Assembly (NCBI RefSeq): GCF_000210295.1
Contig: NC_026736.1
Coordinates: 832,022-896,021, forward strand
DNA length: 64,000 bases
Direction: 5' to 3'
DNA from: Trypanosoma brucei gambiense DAL972
Taxonomy: Eukaryota; Euglenozoa; Kinetoplastea; Trypanosomatida; Trypanosomatidae
The translations under genes and the position numbers were made by a program. Below are positions 1 to 11,210 of the stretch, piece by piece. The notes beneath the pieces were generated by a model, which saw nothing but the letters and a program-made list of their open reading frames with translations, did not search any database and was not told the DNA's origin. Each line of letters begins with the position of its first letter. Position 1 is the first letter of the stretch.

Positions 1-199
1 GTTGCGCAGCTCATCAAAGTGTGCCGATTACGTCCCTGCCATTTGTACACACCCCCAGTCGTTGTTTCCGATGATGGTGCAATACAGGTGATCGGACCGT
101 CGCTCGTCTCGGGCGACCGAAAGTTCACCGATATTGCTTCAATAGAGGAAGCAAAAGTCGTAACAAGGTGGCTGTAGGTGAACCTGCAGCTGGATCATT
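1..199 (+). rRNA. 18S rRNA, 3' end (partial, copy 1)
   Basis: This is the last ~200 nt of small-subunit rRNA. It ends in the universal 3' sequence finishing GGATCATT at 199 and includes the GTCGTAACAAGG segment. The rest of the gene lies outside the window. Compared with copy 2 (ending at 3507) it has substitutions at normally invariant places: the stretch after TGTACACA reads CCCCCAGTCG rather than a CGCCCGTCG-like form, and AAGGTGGCTG stands where copy 2 has AAGGTAGCTG. This copy may therefore be a decayed rRNA gene or low-quality sequence. Confidence 0.93.
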
Positions 200-544
200 T
201 TCTGATATCCATTATTCAAAAAAGAGATAATTATGTGCATGGTATGTAAATGCACAGTATGCAACCAAAAATATACATATATGTTTTACATGTATGTGTT
301 TCTATATGCCGTTTGACATGGGAGATGAGGGATGTTATACATAGTTCTTTTATTTTCTAACATGTATGTGTGGTATAGTGTCTGTATTAATATACTTTTT
401 AATGCATGCTCTACATAATATACAATAGTAATAACACAGAGAATACGTATGTAATGCGTATCAAGATATATATATATATATATATATATATGCTATGTAT
501 ATATCAACCTCGCATATTTTCTCCCTGTTGACCACGGCTCCCAC
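200..544 (+). other. ITS1 (copy 1)
   Basis: AT-rich spacer between 18S and 5.8S, removed during rRNA processing. It contains an (AT)n run at about 466-490 and is otherwise close to the spacer at 3508-3849. Confidence 0.85.
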
Positions 545-715
545 AACGTGTCACGATGGATTACTTGGCTTCCTATTTCGTTGAAGAACGCAGCAAAGTG
601 CGATAAGTGGTATCAATTGCAGAATCATTTCATTGCCCAATCTTTGAACGCAAACGGCGCATGGGAGAAGCTCTCTCGAGCCATCCCCGTGCATGCCGCA
701 TTTCTCAGTGTCGCA
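545..715 (+). rRNA. 5.8S rRNA (copy 1, divergent)
   Basis: A 171-nt segment that aligns end to end with the 5.8S copy at 3850-4020, including the conserved GAAGAACGCAGC block. It differs from copy 2 at several sites (GTCACGATGGATTACTT against GTCGCGATGGATGACTT near the 5' end, and GCCGCATTT against GCCACATTT near the 3' end). Because 5.8S is nearly invariant among functional copies, this unit is more likely degenerate than the second. Confidence 0.93.
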
Positions 716-1279
716 TATAAAAACAAAACACACACCTATTTTGTGTTGTTCAACGCACGCAAAAAATCCCGCCACCTCTTCTCCTCGTGTGGTGCATATT
801 CATGTTTGTGAGTGTGCACATATACGATATCTTTCAACTCTTTCTACTCGCACAATGGTGTATGTCACGCATATACGTGTGTGTAGTGAGTGATATGGAA
901 GAGAAATGGGAAAGGCATATATATGTGTGTGGATTTGCGTGTTGAGCACATAAGGAAAAAGGTCGTGTGTATATACAGAGAGTCTGGCGGCGGTTTAGAC
1001 GTATATATATGTATAATATATGTATATGTGTGTGTTCCACTGTGGAGACTTTATATCTTACGGAAAGTGTTCATATATATGTTTGTAGGCATGTATTTTG
1101 GCGCCCCGTATAGAGATTAAAAAAGAAGAGAAAAAGTATGCAAAAGAGGCGGCGGATAGTGTGTATGTGTGTATCACAGCAAGGAACTATATTTTGCAGC
1201 TTGAGTATATGCATATATGTACATTATGTGCTTGTGCTTCTTTCGTGTACGCTTCACTTTTTTATATTGCACTTTTCAG
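716..1279 (+). other. ITS2 (copy 1)
   Basis: Spacer between 5.8S and 28S-alpha, rich in TATA and GTGT runs and matching 4021-4612 with small indels. Short open frames here are chance readings of the spacer. Confidence 0.82.
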
Positions 1280-2716
1280 ACCTGAGTGTGGCAGGACCAC
1301 CCGCTAAACTTAAGAATATTACTCAGCGGAGGAAAAGAAAACAACCGTGATTCTCTCAGTCAGCGGCGAGCGAAGAGGGATTCAACTCGTTGCCGAATCG
1401 GGTCTTATATGACCTCGAACCGTGGCACCATTTTTGTGGCCGTTCTTATAGGGCTGGTGCAGGCGTGGCGGAATTAAATTGCAAAGCAAACCCGTTGCTG
1501 AACACATTTACAACCCTTCATGTGAGTATTGAGCCAAAGAAGGTGTCAGCCCATTACATCCCTTAGCCACGGAGCCTACGCGCCTCCTCATGTTCGGTCC
1601 AAGAGAGTAACACTGTTTGGGAATGCAGTGTCAAGCCGGCAGGTATTTGTCTGCCAAGGTTAAATATAGAGTAGGAAGACCGATAGCGAACAAGTAGCGT
1701 GAGCGAAAGTTTGAAAAGTACTTTGGAAAGAGAGTGACATAGAACCTGAAATCGTGACAACGACAATGGAAGTACCTCCATTTCTTTTTTTTACGGCCAG
1801 ACCCAACCTCGCCGCGCAATTTCCTTCCGGGGCTCAACATCCGGTGGGTTTTCACTGTGCGGGTTTCTCTTTTGAGGTCATGGGGTGCGTGAGTGGGCGG
1901 AATAAAGGGTCGGTGTGTTGTGTGTGGGTTTTTCTCTCACTCTCTTCCTCCTTCCCTGTCCGTGCGTCTCGACGCTGGCGATGGAAATGGGGTGCCCCCA
2001 CCCGTCTTGAAACACGGACCAAGGAGTCAAACAGACGCGCAAGGGAGGAGTATGTATGTGAGAACTCTTTTCTCGTACTGAAAGGGAGGTGTGATTTTAC
2101 ACCCGTGGCGTGCGCAATTTCTCTTTTTTGTGTTTTTGCCCAACGCCGGCCGGCCCCCCGTGGGCTGCGCGCGAGTGTGCCTGTTTGGACCCGAAAGGTG
2201 GTGAACTATGCCTGAACAAGGTGAAGCCCGGGGAAACCCCGGTGGAGGCCTGTAGCGATGCTGACGTGCAAATCGCTCGTACGATTTGGGTATCGGAGCG
2301 AAAGACTCATCGAACCACCTAGTAGCTGGTTCACGTCGAAGTTTCCCTCAGGATAGCTGGTGCTTGTCTTTAAGAAGTATTGTGCGGTAAAGCAAATGAT
2401 TAGAGGCATTGGTGTTCTTGTAATATCGACCTATTCTCAAACTTTAAATGTGCAAACAACCCAGCCTTAGTTATTTTAACAAGGCTTTTGGGTACATAAG
2501 AATTGAGGCACCAAGTGGGCCTTCTTCGGTAAGCGGAGCAGGCGATGCGGAATGAACCGCTTAGGGATATGTGGCGTCAAAACTTGTGGGCTCATTCTCG
2601 ATACGTGAAAAGGGTGTTAGCGGATAGGGACACTTGTACGGTGGCCATGGAAGTCGGCATCCGCTAAGGAGTTTGTAACAACTCACCAACCGAATTCACC
2701 GGCCCGGAAAATGGAT
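1280..2716 (+). rRNA. 28S-alpha rRNA, 5' part (copy 1, cut by gap)
   Basis: Large-subunit rRNA begins at the ACCTGAGTGTGGCAGGACC stretch and keeps conserved LSU blocks such as CTCAGCGGAGGAAAAGAAA and the CCCGAAAGGTGGTGAACTATG segment. It runs into an N gap at 2717. Trypanosome LSU rRNA is split into two large and several small pieces; none of the downstream pieces (28S-beta, small srRNAs) is visible here. The conserved TTAAGCATATTACTC block reads TTAAGAATATTACTC in this copy, another sign of divergence. A T- and GT-rich stretch around 1890-1960 is an expansion segment. Confidence 0.93.
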
Positions 2717-2816
2717 NNNNNNNNNNNNNNNNNNNNNNNNNNNNNNNNNNNNNNNNNNNNNNNNNNNNNNNNNNNNNNNNNNNNNNNNNNNNNNNNNNNN
2801 NNNNNNNNNNNNNNNN
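2717..2816. other. Assembly gap (100 N)
   Basis: A run of exactly 100 N, an arbitrary-size gap. The missing 28S-beta, small rRNAs, intergenic spacer and Pol I promoter of the next unit would normally lie here. Confidence 0.98.
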
Positions 2817-3105
2817 TTCCCCCCCCCCCCCCGCCATTTTTTGGGGGGTAAAAAAATTTTGCGGGCGGAAAAAAATTGATCGCGGGGGGAAATTATTTTT
2901 TTTTTCTCCCCCCCCCCCCCCTCCTTTTTTGGGGGGGGGGTTTTTTTTTCGCCCCCCCCGGAGGGCGCCCCCCCCCGTTTTTTAAAGGAAAACGGTTTTT
3001 TCTCTCAAAAAACAATTTTTTCGGCGGGGGGGGTTCCCCAAAGGAGGTGTTATCTTCTCCCCCCCCCCCCCTTTTTTTTGGGATCCAAGATTTTCGCGCA
3101 GCGTG
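2817..3105. other. Low-quality homopolymer sequence
   Basis: Almost pure blocks of C, G, T and A of 5-15 bases, unlike anything else in the window. It grades at about 3105 into recognisable 18S. It looks like the untrimmed bad end of a sequencing read and not biological sequence. Confidence 0.75.
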
Positions 3106-3507
3106 AGTTTTTTGTCAACAGCAGGTCTGGAAAGTCCTCCCACCCCCCCGGGGTCTTTTTGTATTTCAATGTCAGGGAGAACATGAGTCCGCGCGGCACT
3201 TCTTATTTTGTTCCTGCTTGATCACAAGAGCGGGGAAACCAGGGAATCACGTAGACCCACTCGGGACCGAGTATTGCAATTATCGGTCGCGCAACGAGGA
3301 ATGTCTTGTAGGCGCAGCTCATCAAACTGTGCCGATTACGTCCCTGCCATTTGTACACATCGCCCGTCGTCGTTTCCGATGATGGTGCAATACAGGTGAT
3401 CGGACCGTCGCTCGTCTCGGGCGACCGAAAGTTCACCGATATTGCTTCAATAGAGGAAGCAAAAGTCGTAACAAGGTAGCTGTAGGTGAACCTGCAGCTG
3501 GATCATT
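3106..3507 (+). rRNA. 18S rRNA, 3' part (partial, copy 2)
   Basis: Small-subunit rRNA becomes recognisable around the AGCAGGTCTG segment and is clear from the GGGGAAACC...GAATCACGTAGACCCAC stretch to the universal 3' end at 3507. The 5' part is lost in the gap and bad sequence. The first 200 bases contain many apparent substitutions, probably read error. The last 150 bases agree with copy 1 except at a few sites, where copy 2 is generally closer to the universal sequence. Confidence 0.9.
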
Positions 3508-3849
3508 TTCTGATATCCATTATACAAAAAAGAGCATATTTATGTGCATGCATGAATTGCACAGTATGCAACCAAAAATATACATATATGTTTTACATGT
3601 ATGTGTTTCTATATGCCGTTTGACATGGGAGATGAGGGATGCTATACATAGTTCTGTTATTTTCTATCATGTATGTGTGTTAGAGTGTCTGTGTTAATAT
3701 ACTTTTTAATGCATGCTCTACATAATATACAGTAGTAATAACACAGAGAATACGTATGGAATGCGTATCTCTCTATATATATTTATGTATATATGCTATG
3801 TGTATATCAACCTCGCATATTTTTTCTCCCTGTTGACCACGGCTCCCAC
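3508..3849 (+). other. ITS1 (copy 2)
   Basis: Spacer between 18S and 5.8S; close match to 200-544, with a shorter TA run. Confidence 0.85.
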
Positions 3850-4020
3850 AACGTGTCGCGATGGATGACTTGGCTTCCTATTTCGTTGAAGAACGCAGCA
3901 AAGTGCGATAAGTGGTATCAATTGCAGAATCATTTCATTGCCCAATCTTTGAACGCAAACGGCGCATGGGAGAAGCTCTCTCGAGCCATCCCCGTGCATG
4001 CCACATTTCTCAGTGTCGAA
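3850..4020 (+). rRNA. 5.8S rRNA (copy 2)
   Basis: A complete 171-nt 5.8S gene, starting AACGTGTCGCGATGG and ending CTCAGTGTCGAA. It matches what I remember of T. brucei 5.8S, so it is the better candidate for a functional copy. Confidence 0.95.
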
Positions 4021-4612
4021 TATAAAAACAAAACGCACACCTATTTTGTGTTGTTCAACGCACGCAAAAAATCCCGCCACCTCTTCTCCTCGTGTGGTGC
4101 ATATTCATGTTTGTGAGTGTGCACATATACGATATCTTTCAACTCTTTCTACTCGCACAATGGTGTATGTCACGCATATACGTGTGTGTAGTGAGTGATA
4201 TGGAAGAGAAATGGGAAAGGCATATATATATATATGTATATACATAATATATATGTGTGTGGATTTGTGTGTTGAGCACATATAAGGAAAAAGGTTGCGT
4301 GCATATACAGAGAGTCTGTGGCGGTTGGGACATGTGTATAAATATATATGTATATGTGTGTGTTCCGCTGTGGAGATTTTATATCTTACGGAGAGTGTTC
4401 ATATATATATGTTTGTACGCATGTATTTTGGCGCCCCGTATAGAGGTTAAAAAAGAAGAGAAAAAGTATGCAAAAGAGGCGGCGGATAGTGTGCATGTGT
4501 GTATTCACAGCAAGCAACTATATTTTGCTGCTTGTGAGTATATGCATATATGTACATTATGTGCTTGTGCTTCTTTCGTGTACGCTTCACTTTTTTATAT
4601 TGTATTTTTCAG
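4021..4612 (+). other. ITS2 (copy 2)
   Basis: Spacer between 5.8S and 28S-alpha, alignable to 716-1279 with an extra TATATA block around 4222-4252. Confidence 0.82.
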
Positions 4613-4931
4613 ACCTGAGTGTGGCAGGACCACCCGCTAAACTTAAGCATATTACTCAGCGGAGGAAAAGAAAACAACCGTGATTCTCTCAGTCAGCGGC
4701 GAGCGAAGAGGGATTCAACTCGTTGCCGAATCGGGTCTTATATGACCTCGAACTGTGGCACCATTTTTGTGGCCGTTCTTATAGGGCTGGTGCAGGCGTG
4801 GCGGAATTCAATTGCAAAGCAAACCCGTTGCTGAACACATTTACAACCCTTCATGTGAGTATTGAGCCAAAGAAGGTGTCAGCCCATTACATTCCTTAGC
4901 CACGGAGCCTACGCGCCTCCTCATGTTCGGT
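4613..4931 (+). rRNA. 28S-alpha rRNA, 5' end (copy 2, cut by gap)
   Basis: About 320 nt of large-subunit rRNA with the canonical TTAAGCATATTACTCAG block, cut by an N gap at 4932. The remainder of the unit is absent: sequence after the gap is already satellite repeat. Confidence 0.93.
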
Positions 4932-5031
4932 NNNNNNNNNNNNNNNNNNNNNNNNNNNNNNNNNNNNNNNNNNNNNNNNNNNNNNNNNNNNNNNNNNNNN
5001 NNNNNNNNNNNNNNNNNNNNNNNNNNNNNNN
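4932..5031. other. Assembly gap (100 N)
   Basis: A 100-N gap between the rRNA unit and the 120-bp array. The real distance between them is therefore unknown. Confidence 0.98.
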
Positions 5032-8000
5032 TATCGCCGCTACGGCGCATAATGGTGTGTTATCGCACAAAACCCTGTTACAGTGTGATTGGGTAACGCC
5101 CTTCCACTGATCACATGCATTGGTGGCACATCATGGCCCATGTTTCATGGTTATCGCCGCTACGGCGCATAATGGTGTGTTATCGCACAAAACCCTGTTA
5201 CAGTGTGATTGGGTAACGCCCTTCCACTGATCACATGCATTGGTGGCACATCATGGCCCATGTTTCATGGTTATCGCCCCTACGGCGCATAATGGTGTGT
5301 TATCGCACAAAACCCTGTTACAGTGTGATTGGGTAACGCCCTTCCACTGATCACATGCATTGGTGGCACATCATGGCCCATGTTTCATGGTTATCGCCCC
5401 TACGGCGCATAATGGTGTGTTATCGCACAAAACCCTGTTACAGTGTGATTGGGTAACGCCCTTCCACTGATCACATGCATTGGTGGCACATCATGGCCCA
5501 TGTTTCATGGTTATCGCCCCTACGGCGCATAATGGTGTGTTATCGCACAAAACCCTGTTACAGTGTGATTGGGTAACGCCCTTCCACTGATCACATGCAT
5601 TGGTGGCACATCATGGCCCATGTTTCATGGTTATCGCCCCTACGGCGCATAATGGTGTGTTATCGCACAAAACCCTGTTACAGTGTGATTGGGTAACGCC
5701 CTTCCACTGATCACATGCATTGGTGGCACATCATGGCCCATGTTTCATGGTTATCGCCCCTACGGCGCATAATGGTGTGTTATCGCACAAAACCCTGTTA
5801 CAGTGTGATTGGGTAACGCCCTTCCACTGATCACATGCATTGGTGGCACATCATGGCCCATGTTTCATGGTTATCGCCCCTACGGCGCATAATGGTGTGT
5901 TATCGCACAAAACCCTGTTACAATGTGATTGGGTAACGCCCTTCCACTGATCACATGCATTGGTGGCACATCATGGCCCATGTTTCATGGTTATCGCCCC
6001 TACGGCGCATAATGGTGTGTTATCGCACAAAACCCTGTTACAGTGTGATTGGGTAACGCCCTTCCACTGATCACATGCATTGGTGGCACATCATGGCCCA
6101 TGTTTCATGGTTATCGCCCCTACGGCGCATAATGGTGTGTTATCGCACAAAACCCTGTTACAGTGTGATTGGGTAACGCCCTTCCACTGATCACATGCAT
6201 TGGTGGCACATCATGGCCCATGTTTCATGGTTATCGCCCCTACGGCGCATAATGGTGTGTTATCGCACAAAACCCTGTTACAGTGTGATTGGGTAACGCC
6301 CTTCCACTGATCACATGCATTGGTGGCACATCATGGCCCATGTTTCATGGTTATCGCCCCTACGGCGCATAATGGTGTGTTATCGCACAAAACCCTGTTA
6401 CAGTGTGATTGGGTAACGCCCTTCCACTGATCACATGCATTGGTGGCACATCATGGCCCATGTTTCATGGTTATCGCCCCTACGGCGCATAATGGTGTGT
6501 TATCGCACAAAACCCTGTTACAGTGTGATTGGGTAACGCCCTTCCACTGATCACATGCATTGGTGGCACATCATGGCCCATGTTTCATGGTTATCGCCCC
6601 TACGGCGCATAATGGTGTGTTATCGCACAAAACCCTGTTACAGTGTGATTGGGTAACGCCCTTCCACTGATCACATGCATTGGTGGCACATCATGGCCCA
6701 TGTTTCATGGTTATCGCCCCTACGGCGCATAATGGTGTGTTATCGCACAAAACCCTGTTACAGTGTGATTGGGTAACGCCCTTCCACTGATCACATGCAT
6801 TGGTGGCACATCATGGCCCATGTTTCATGGTTATCGCCCCTACGGCGCATAATGGTGTGTTATCGCACAAAACCCTGTTACAGTGTGATTGGGTAACGCC
6901 CTTCCACTGATCACATGCATTGGTGGCACATCATGGCCCATGTTTCATGGTTATCGCCCCTACGGCGCATAATGGTGTGTTATCGCACAAAACCCTGTTA
7001 CAATGTGATTGGGTAACGCCCTTCCACTGATCACATGCATTGGTGGCACATCATGACCCATGTTTCATGGTTATCGCCCCTACGGCGCATAATGGTGTGT
7101 TATCGCACAAAACCCTGTTACAATGTGATTGGGTAACGCCCTTCCACTGATCACATGCATTGGTGGCACATCATGGCCCATGTTTCATGGTTATCGCCCC
7201 TACGGCGCATAATGGTGTGTTATCGCACAAAACCCTGTTACAATGTGATTGGGTAACGCCCTTCCACTGATCACATGCATTGGTGGCACATCATGACCCA
7301 TGTTTCATGGTTATCGCCCCTACGGCGCATAATGGTGTGTTATCGCACAAAACCCTGTTACAATGTGATTGGGTAACGCCCTTCCACTGATCACATGCAT
7401 TGGTGGCACATCATGGCCCATGTTTCATGGTTATCGCCCCTACGGCGCATAATGGTGTGTTATCGCACAAAACCCTGTTACAGTGTGATTGGGTAACGCC
7501 CTTCCACTGATCACATGCATTGGTGGCACATCATGACCCATGTTTCATGGTTATCGCCCCTACGGCGCATAATGGTGTGTTATCGCACAAAACCCTGTTA
7601 CAGTGTGATTGGGTAACGCCCTTCCACTGATCACATGCATTGGTGGCACATCATGGCCCATGTTTCATGGTTATCGCCCCTACGGCGCATAATGGTGTGT
7701 TATCGCACAAAACCCTGTTACAGTGTGATTGGGTAACGCCCTTCCACTGATCACATGCATTGGTGGCACATCATGACCCATGTTTCATGGTTATCGCCCC
7801 TACGGCGCATAATGGTGTGTTATCGCACAAAACCCTGTTACAGTGTGATTGGGTAACGCCCTTCCACTGATCACATGCATTGGTGGCACATCATGGCCCA
7901 TGTTTCATGGTTATCGCCCCTACGGCGCATAATGGTGTGTTATCGCACAAAACCCTGTTACAGTGTGATTGGGTAACGCCCTTCCACTGATCACATGCAT

Positions 8001-11000
8001 TGGTGGCACATCATGGCCCATGTTTCATGGTTATCGCCCCTACGGCGCATAATGGTGTGTTATCGCACAAAACCCTGTTACAGTGTGATTGGGTAACGCC
8101 CTTCCACTGATCACATGCATTGGTGGCACATCATGACCCATGTTTCATGGTTATCGCCCCTACGGCGCATAATGGTGTGTTATCGCACAAAACCCTGTTA
8201 CAGTGTGATTGGGTAACGCCCTTCCACTGATCACATGCATTGGTGGCACATCATGACCCATGTTTCATGGTTATCGCCCCTACGGCGCATAATGGTGTGT
8301 TATCGCACAAAACCCTGTTACAGTGTGATTGGGTAACGCCCTTCCACTGATCACATGCATTGGTGGCACATCATGGCCCATGTTTCATGGTTATCGCCCC
8401 TACGGCGCATAATGGTGTGTTATCGCACAAAACCCTGTTACAGTGTGATTGGGTAACGCCCTTCCACTGATCACATGCATTGGTGGCACATCATGGCCCA
8501 TGTTTCATGGTTATCGCCCCTACGGCGCATAATGGTGTGTTATCGCACAAAACCCTGTTACAATGTGATTGGGTAACGCCCTTCCACTGATCACATGCAT
8601 TGGTGGCACATCATGGCCCATGTTTCATGGTTATCGCCCCTACGGCGCATAATGGTGTGTTATCGCACAAAACCCTGTTACAGTGTGATTGGGTAACGCC
8701 CTTCCACTGATCACATGCATTGGTGGCACATCATGGCCCATGTTTCATGGTTATCGCCCCTACGGCGCATAATGGTGTGTTATCGCACAAAACCCTGTTA
8801 CAGTGTGATTGGGTAACGCCCTTCCACTGATCACATGCATTGGTGGCACATCATGGCCCATGTTTCATGGTTATCGCCCCTACGGCGCATAATGGTGTGT
8901 TATCGCACAAAACCCTGTTACAGTGTGATTGGGTAACGCCCTTCCACTGATCACATGCATTGGTGGCACATCATGACCCATGTTTCATGGTTATCGCCCC
9001 TACGGCGCATAATGGTGTGTTATCGCACAAAACCCTGTTACAGTGTGATTGGGTAACGCCCTTCCACTGATCACATGCATTGGTGGCACATCATGGCCCA
9101 TGTTTCATGGTTATCGCCCCTACGGCGCATAATGGTGTGTTATCGCACAAAACCCTGTTACAGTGTGATTGGGTAACGCCCTTCCACTGATCACATGCAT
9201 TGGTGGCACATCATGGCCCATGTTTCATGGTTATCGCCCCTACGGCGCATAATGGTGTGTTATCGCACAAAACCCTGTTACAGTGTGATTGGGTAACGCC
9301 CTTCCACTGATCACATGCATTGGTGGCACATCATGGCCCATGTTTCATGGTTATCGCCCCTACGGCGCATAATGGTGTGTTATCGCACAAAACCCTGTTA
9401 CAGTGTGATTGGGTAACGCCCTTCCACTGATCACATGCATTGGTGGCACATCATGGCCCATGTTTCATGGTTATCGCCCCTACCGCGCATAATGGTGTGT
9501 TATCGCACAAAACCCTGTTACAATGCGATTGGGTAACGCCCTTCCACTGATCACATGCATTGGTGGCACATCATGACCCATGTTTCATGGTTATCGCCCC
9601 TACCGCGCATAATGGTGTGTTATCGCACAAAACCCTGTTACAGTGTGATTGGGTAACGCCCTTCCACTGATCACATGCATTGGTGGCACATCATGACCCA
9701 TATTTCATGGTTATCGCCCCTACCGCGCATAATGGTGTGTTATCGCACAAAACCCTGTTACAGTGTGATTGGGTAACGCCCTTCCACTGATCACATGCAT
9801 TGGTGGCACATCATGACCCATGTTTCATGGTTATCGCCCCTACCGCGCATAATGGTGTGTTATCGCACAAAACCCTGTTACAGTGTGATTGGGTAACGCC
9901 CTTCCACTGATCACATGCATTGGTGGCACATCATGACCCATGTTTCATGGTTATCGCCCCTACCGCGCATAATGGTGTGTTATCGCACAAAACCCTGTTA
10001 CAGTGTGATTGGGTAACGCCCTTCCACTGATCACATGCATTGGTGGCACATCATGACCCATATTTCATGGTTATCGCCCCTACCGCGCATAATGGTGTGT
10101 TATCGCACAAAACCCTGTTACAGTGTGATTGGGTAACGCCCTTCCACTGATCACATGCATTGGTGGCACATCATGACCCATGTTTCATGGTTATCGCCCC
10201 TACCGCGCATAATGGTGTGTTATCGCACAAAACCCTGTTACAGTGTGATTGGGTAACGCCCTTCCACTGATCACATGCATTGGTGGCACATCATGACCCA
10301 TGTTTCATGGTTATCGCCCCTACCGCGCATAATGGTGTGTTATCGCACAAAACCCTGTTACAGTGTGATTGGGTAACGCCCTTCCACTGATCACATGCAT
10401 TGGTGGCACATCATGACCCATGTTTCATGGTTATCGCCCCTACCGCGCATAATGGTGTGTTATCGCACAAAACCCTGTTACAATGCGATTGGGTAACGCC
10501 CTTCCACTGATCACATGCATTGGTGGCACATCATGACCCATGTTTCATGGTTATCGCCCCTACCGCGCATAATGGTGTGTTATCGCACAAAACCCTGTTA
10601 CAGTGTGATTGGGTAACGCCCTTCCACTGATCACATGCATTGGTGGCACATCATGACCCATGTTTCATGGTTATCGCCCCTACCGCGCATAATGGTGTGT
10701 TATCGCACAAAACCCTGTTACAGTGCGATTGGGTAACGCCCTTCCACTGATCACATGCATTGGTGGCACATCATGACCCATGTTTCATGGTTATCGCCCC
10801 TACCGCGCATAATGGTGTGTTATCGCACAAAACCCTGTTACAGTGTGATTGGGTAACGCCCTTCCACTGATCACATGCATTGGTGGCACATCATGACCCA
10901 TGTTTCATGGTTATCGCCCCTACCGCGCATAATGGTGTGTTATCGCACAAAACCCTGTTACAGTGTGATTGGGTAACGCCCTTCCACTGATCACATGCAT

Positions 11001-11210
11001 TGGTGGCACATCATGACCCATGTTTCATGGTTATCGCGCCTACCGCGCATAATGGTGTGTTATCGCACAAAACCCTGTTACAGTGTGATTGGGTAACGCC
11101 CTTCCACTGATCACATGCATTGGTGGCACATCATGACCCATGTTTCATGGTTATCGCCCCTACCGCGCATAATGGTGTGTTATCGCACAAAACCCTGTTA
11201 CAATGCGATT
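5032..11210. repeat. 120-bp tandem repeat array, ~51.5 copies (candidate centromere)
   Basis: A strict 120-bp monomer repeats head to tail over 6,179 bases with almost no indels and very few variable sites. Variants are shared between copies: TACGGCG (up to about 9480) against TACCGCG (9481 to the end); CATGGCCC against CATGACCC; CAGTGTG, CAATGTG or CAATGCG. Each monomer contains short dyads (for example CATGG-C-CCATG at 5132-5142, and TGTGAT/ATCACA arms 20 nt apart). Known for T. brucei: large chromosomes have centromeres on chromosome-specific satellite arrays beside rRNA and degenerate retroelements, between transcription units; this layout fits. The array ends abruptly in mid-monomer at 11210. 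The copy number may be under-represented in the assembly. Confidence 0.95.

Noticed and set aside
548..811. 87-codon + frame over 5.8S/ITS2 (and its copy at 3793-4116)
   Set aside because: It is a reading of 5.8S rRNA and spacer, repeated in both units; not a protein gene, and it lacks an ATG at the frame start.
1754..2215. 153-codon + frame
   Set aside because: Lies wholly inside 28S-alpha rRNA.
2876..3106. 76-codon + frame
   Set aside because: Reading of low-quality homopolymer sequence.
5032..11210. CRISPR array
   Set aside because: Repeats are contiguous 120-bp monomers with no unique spacers, in a eukaryotic setting.
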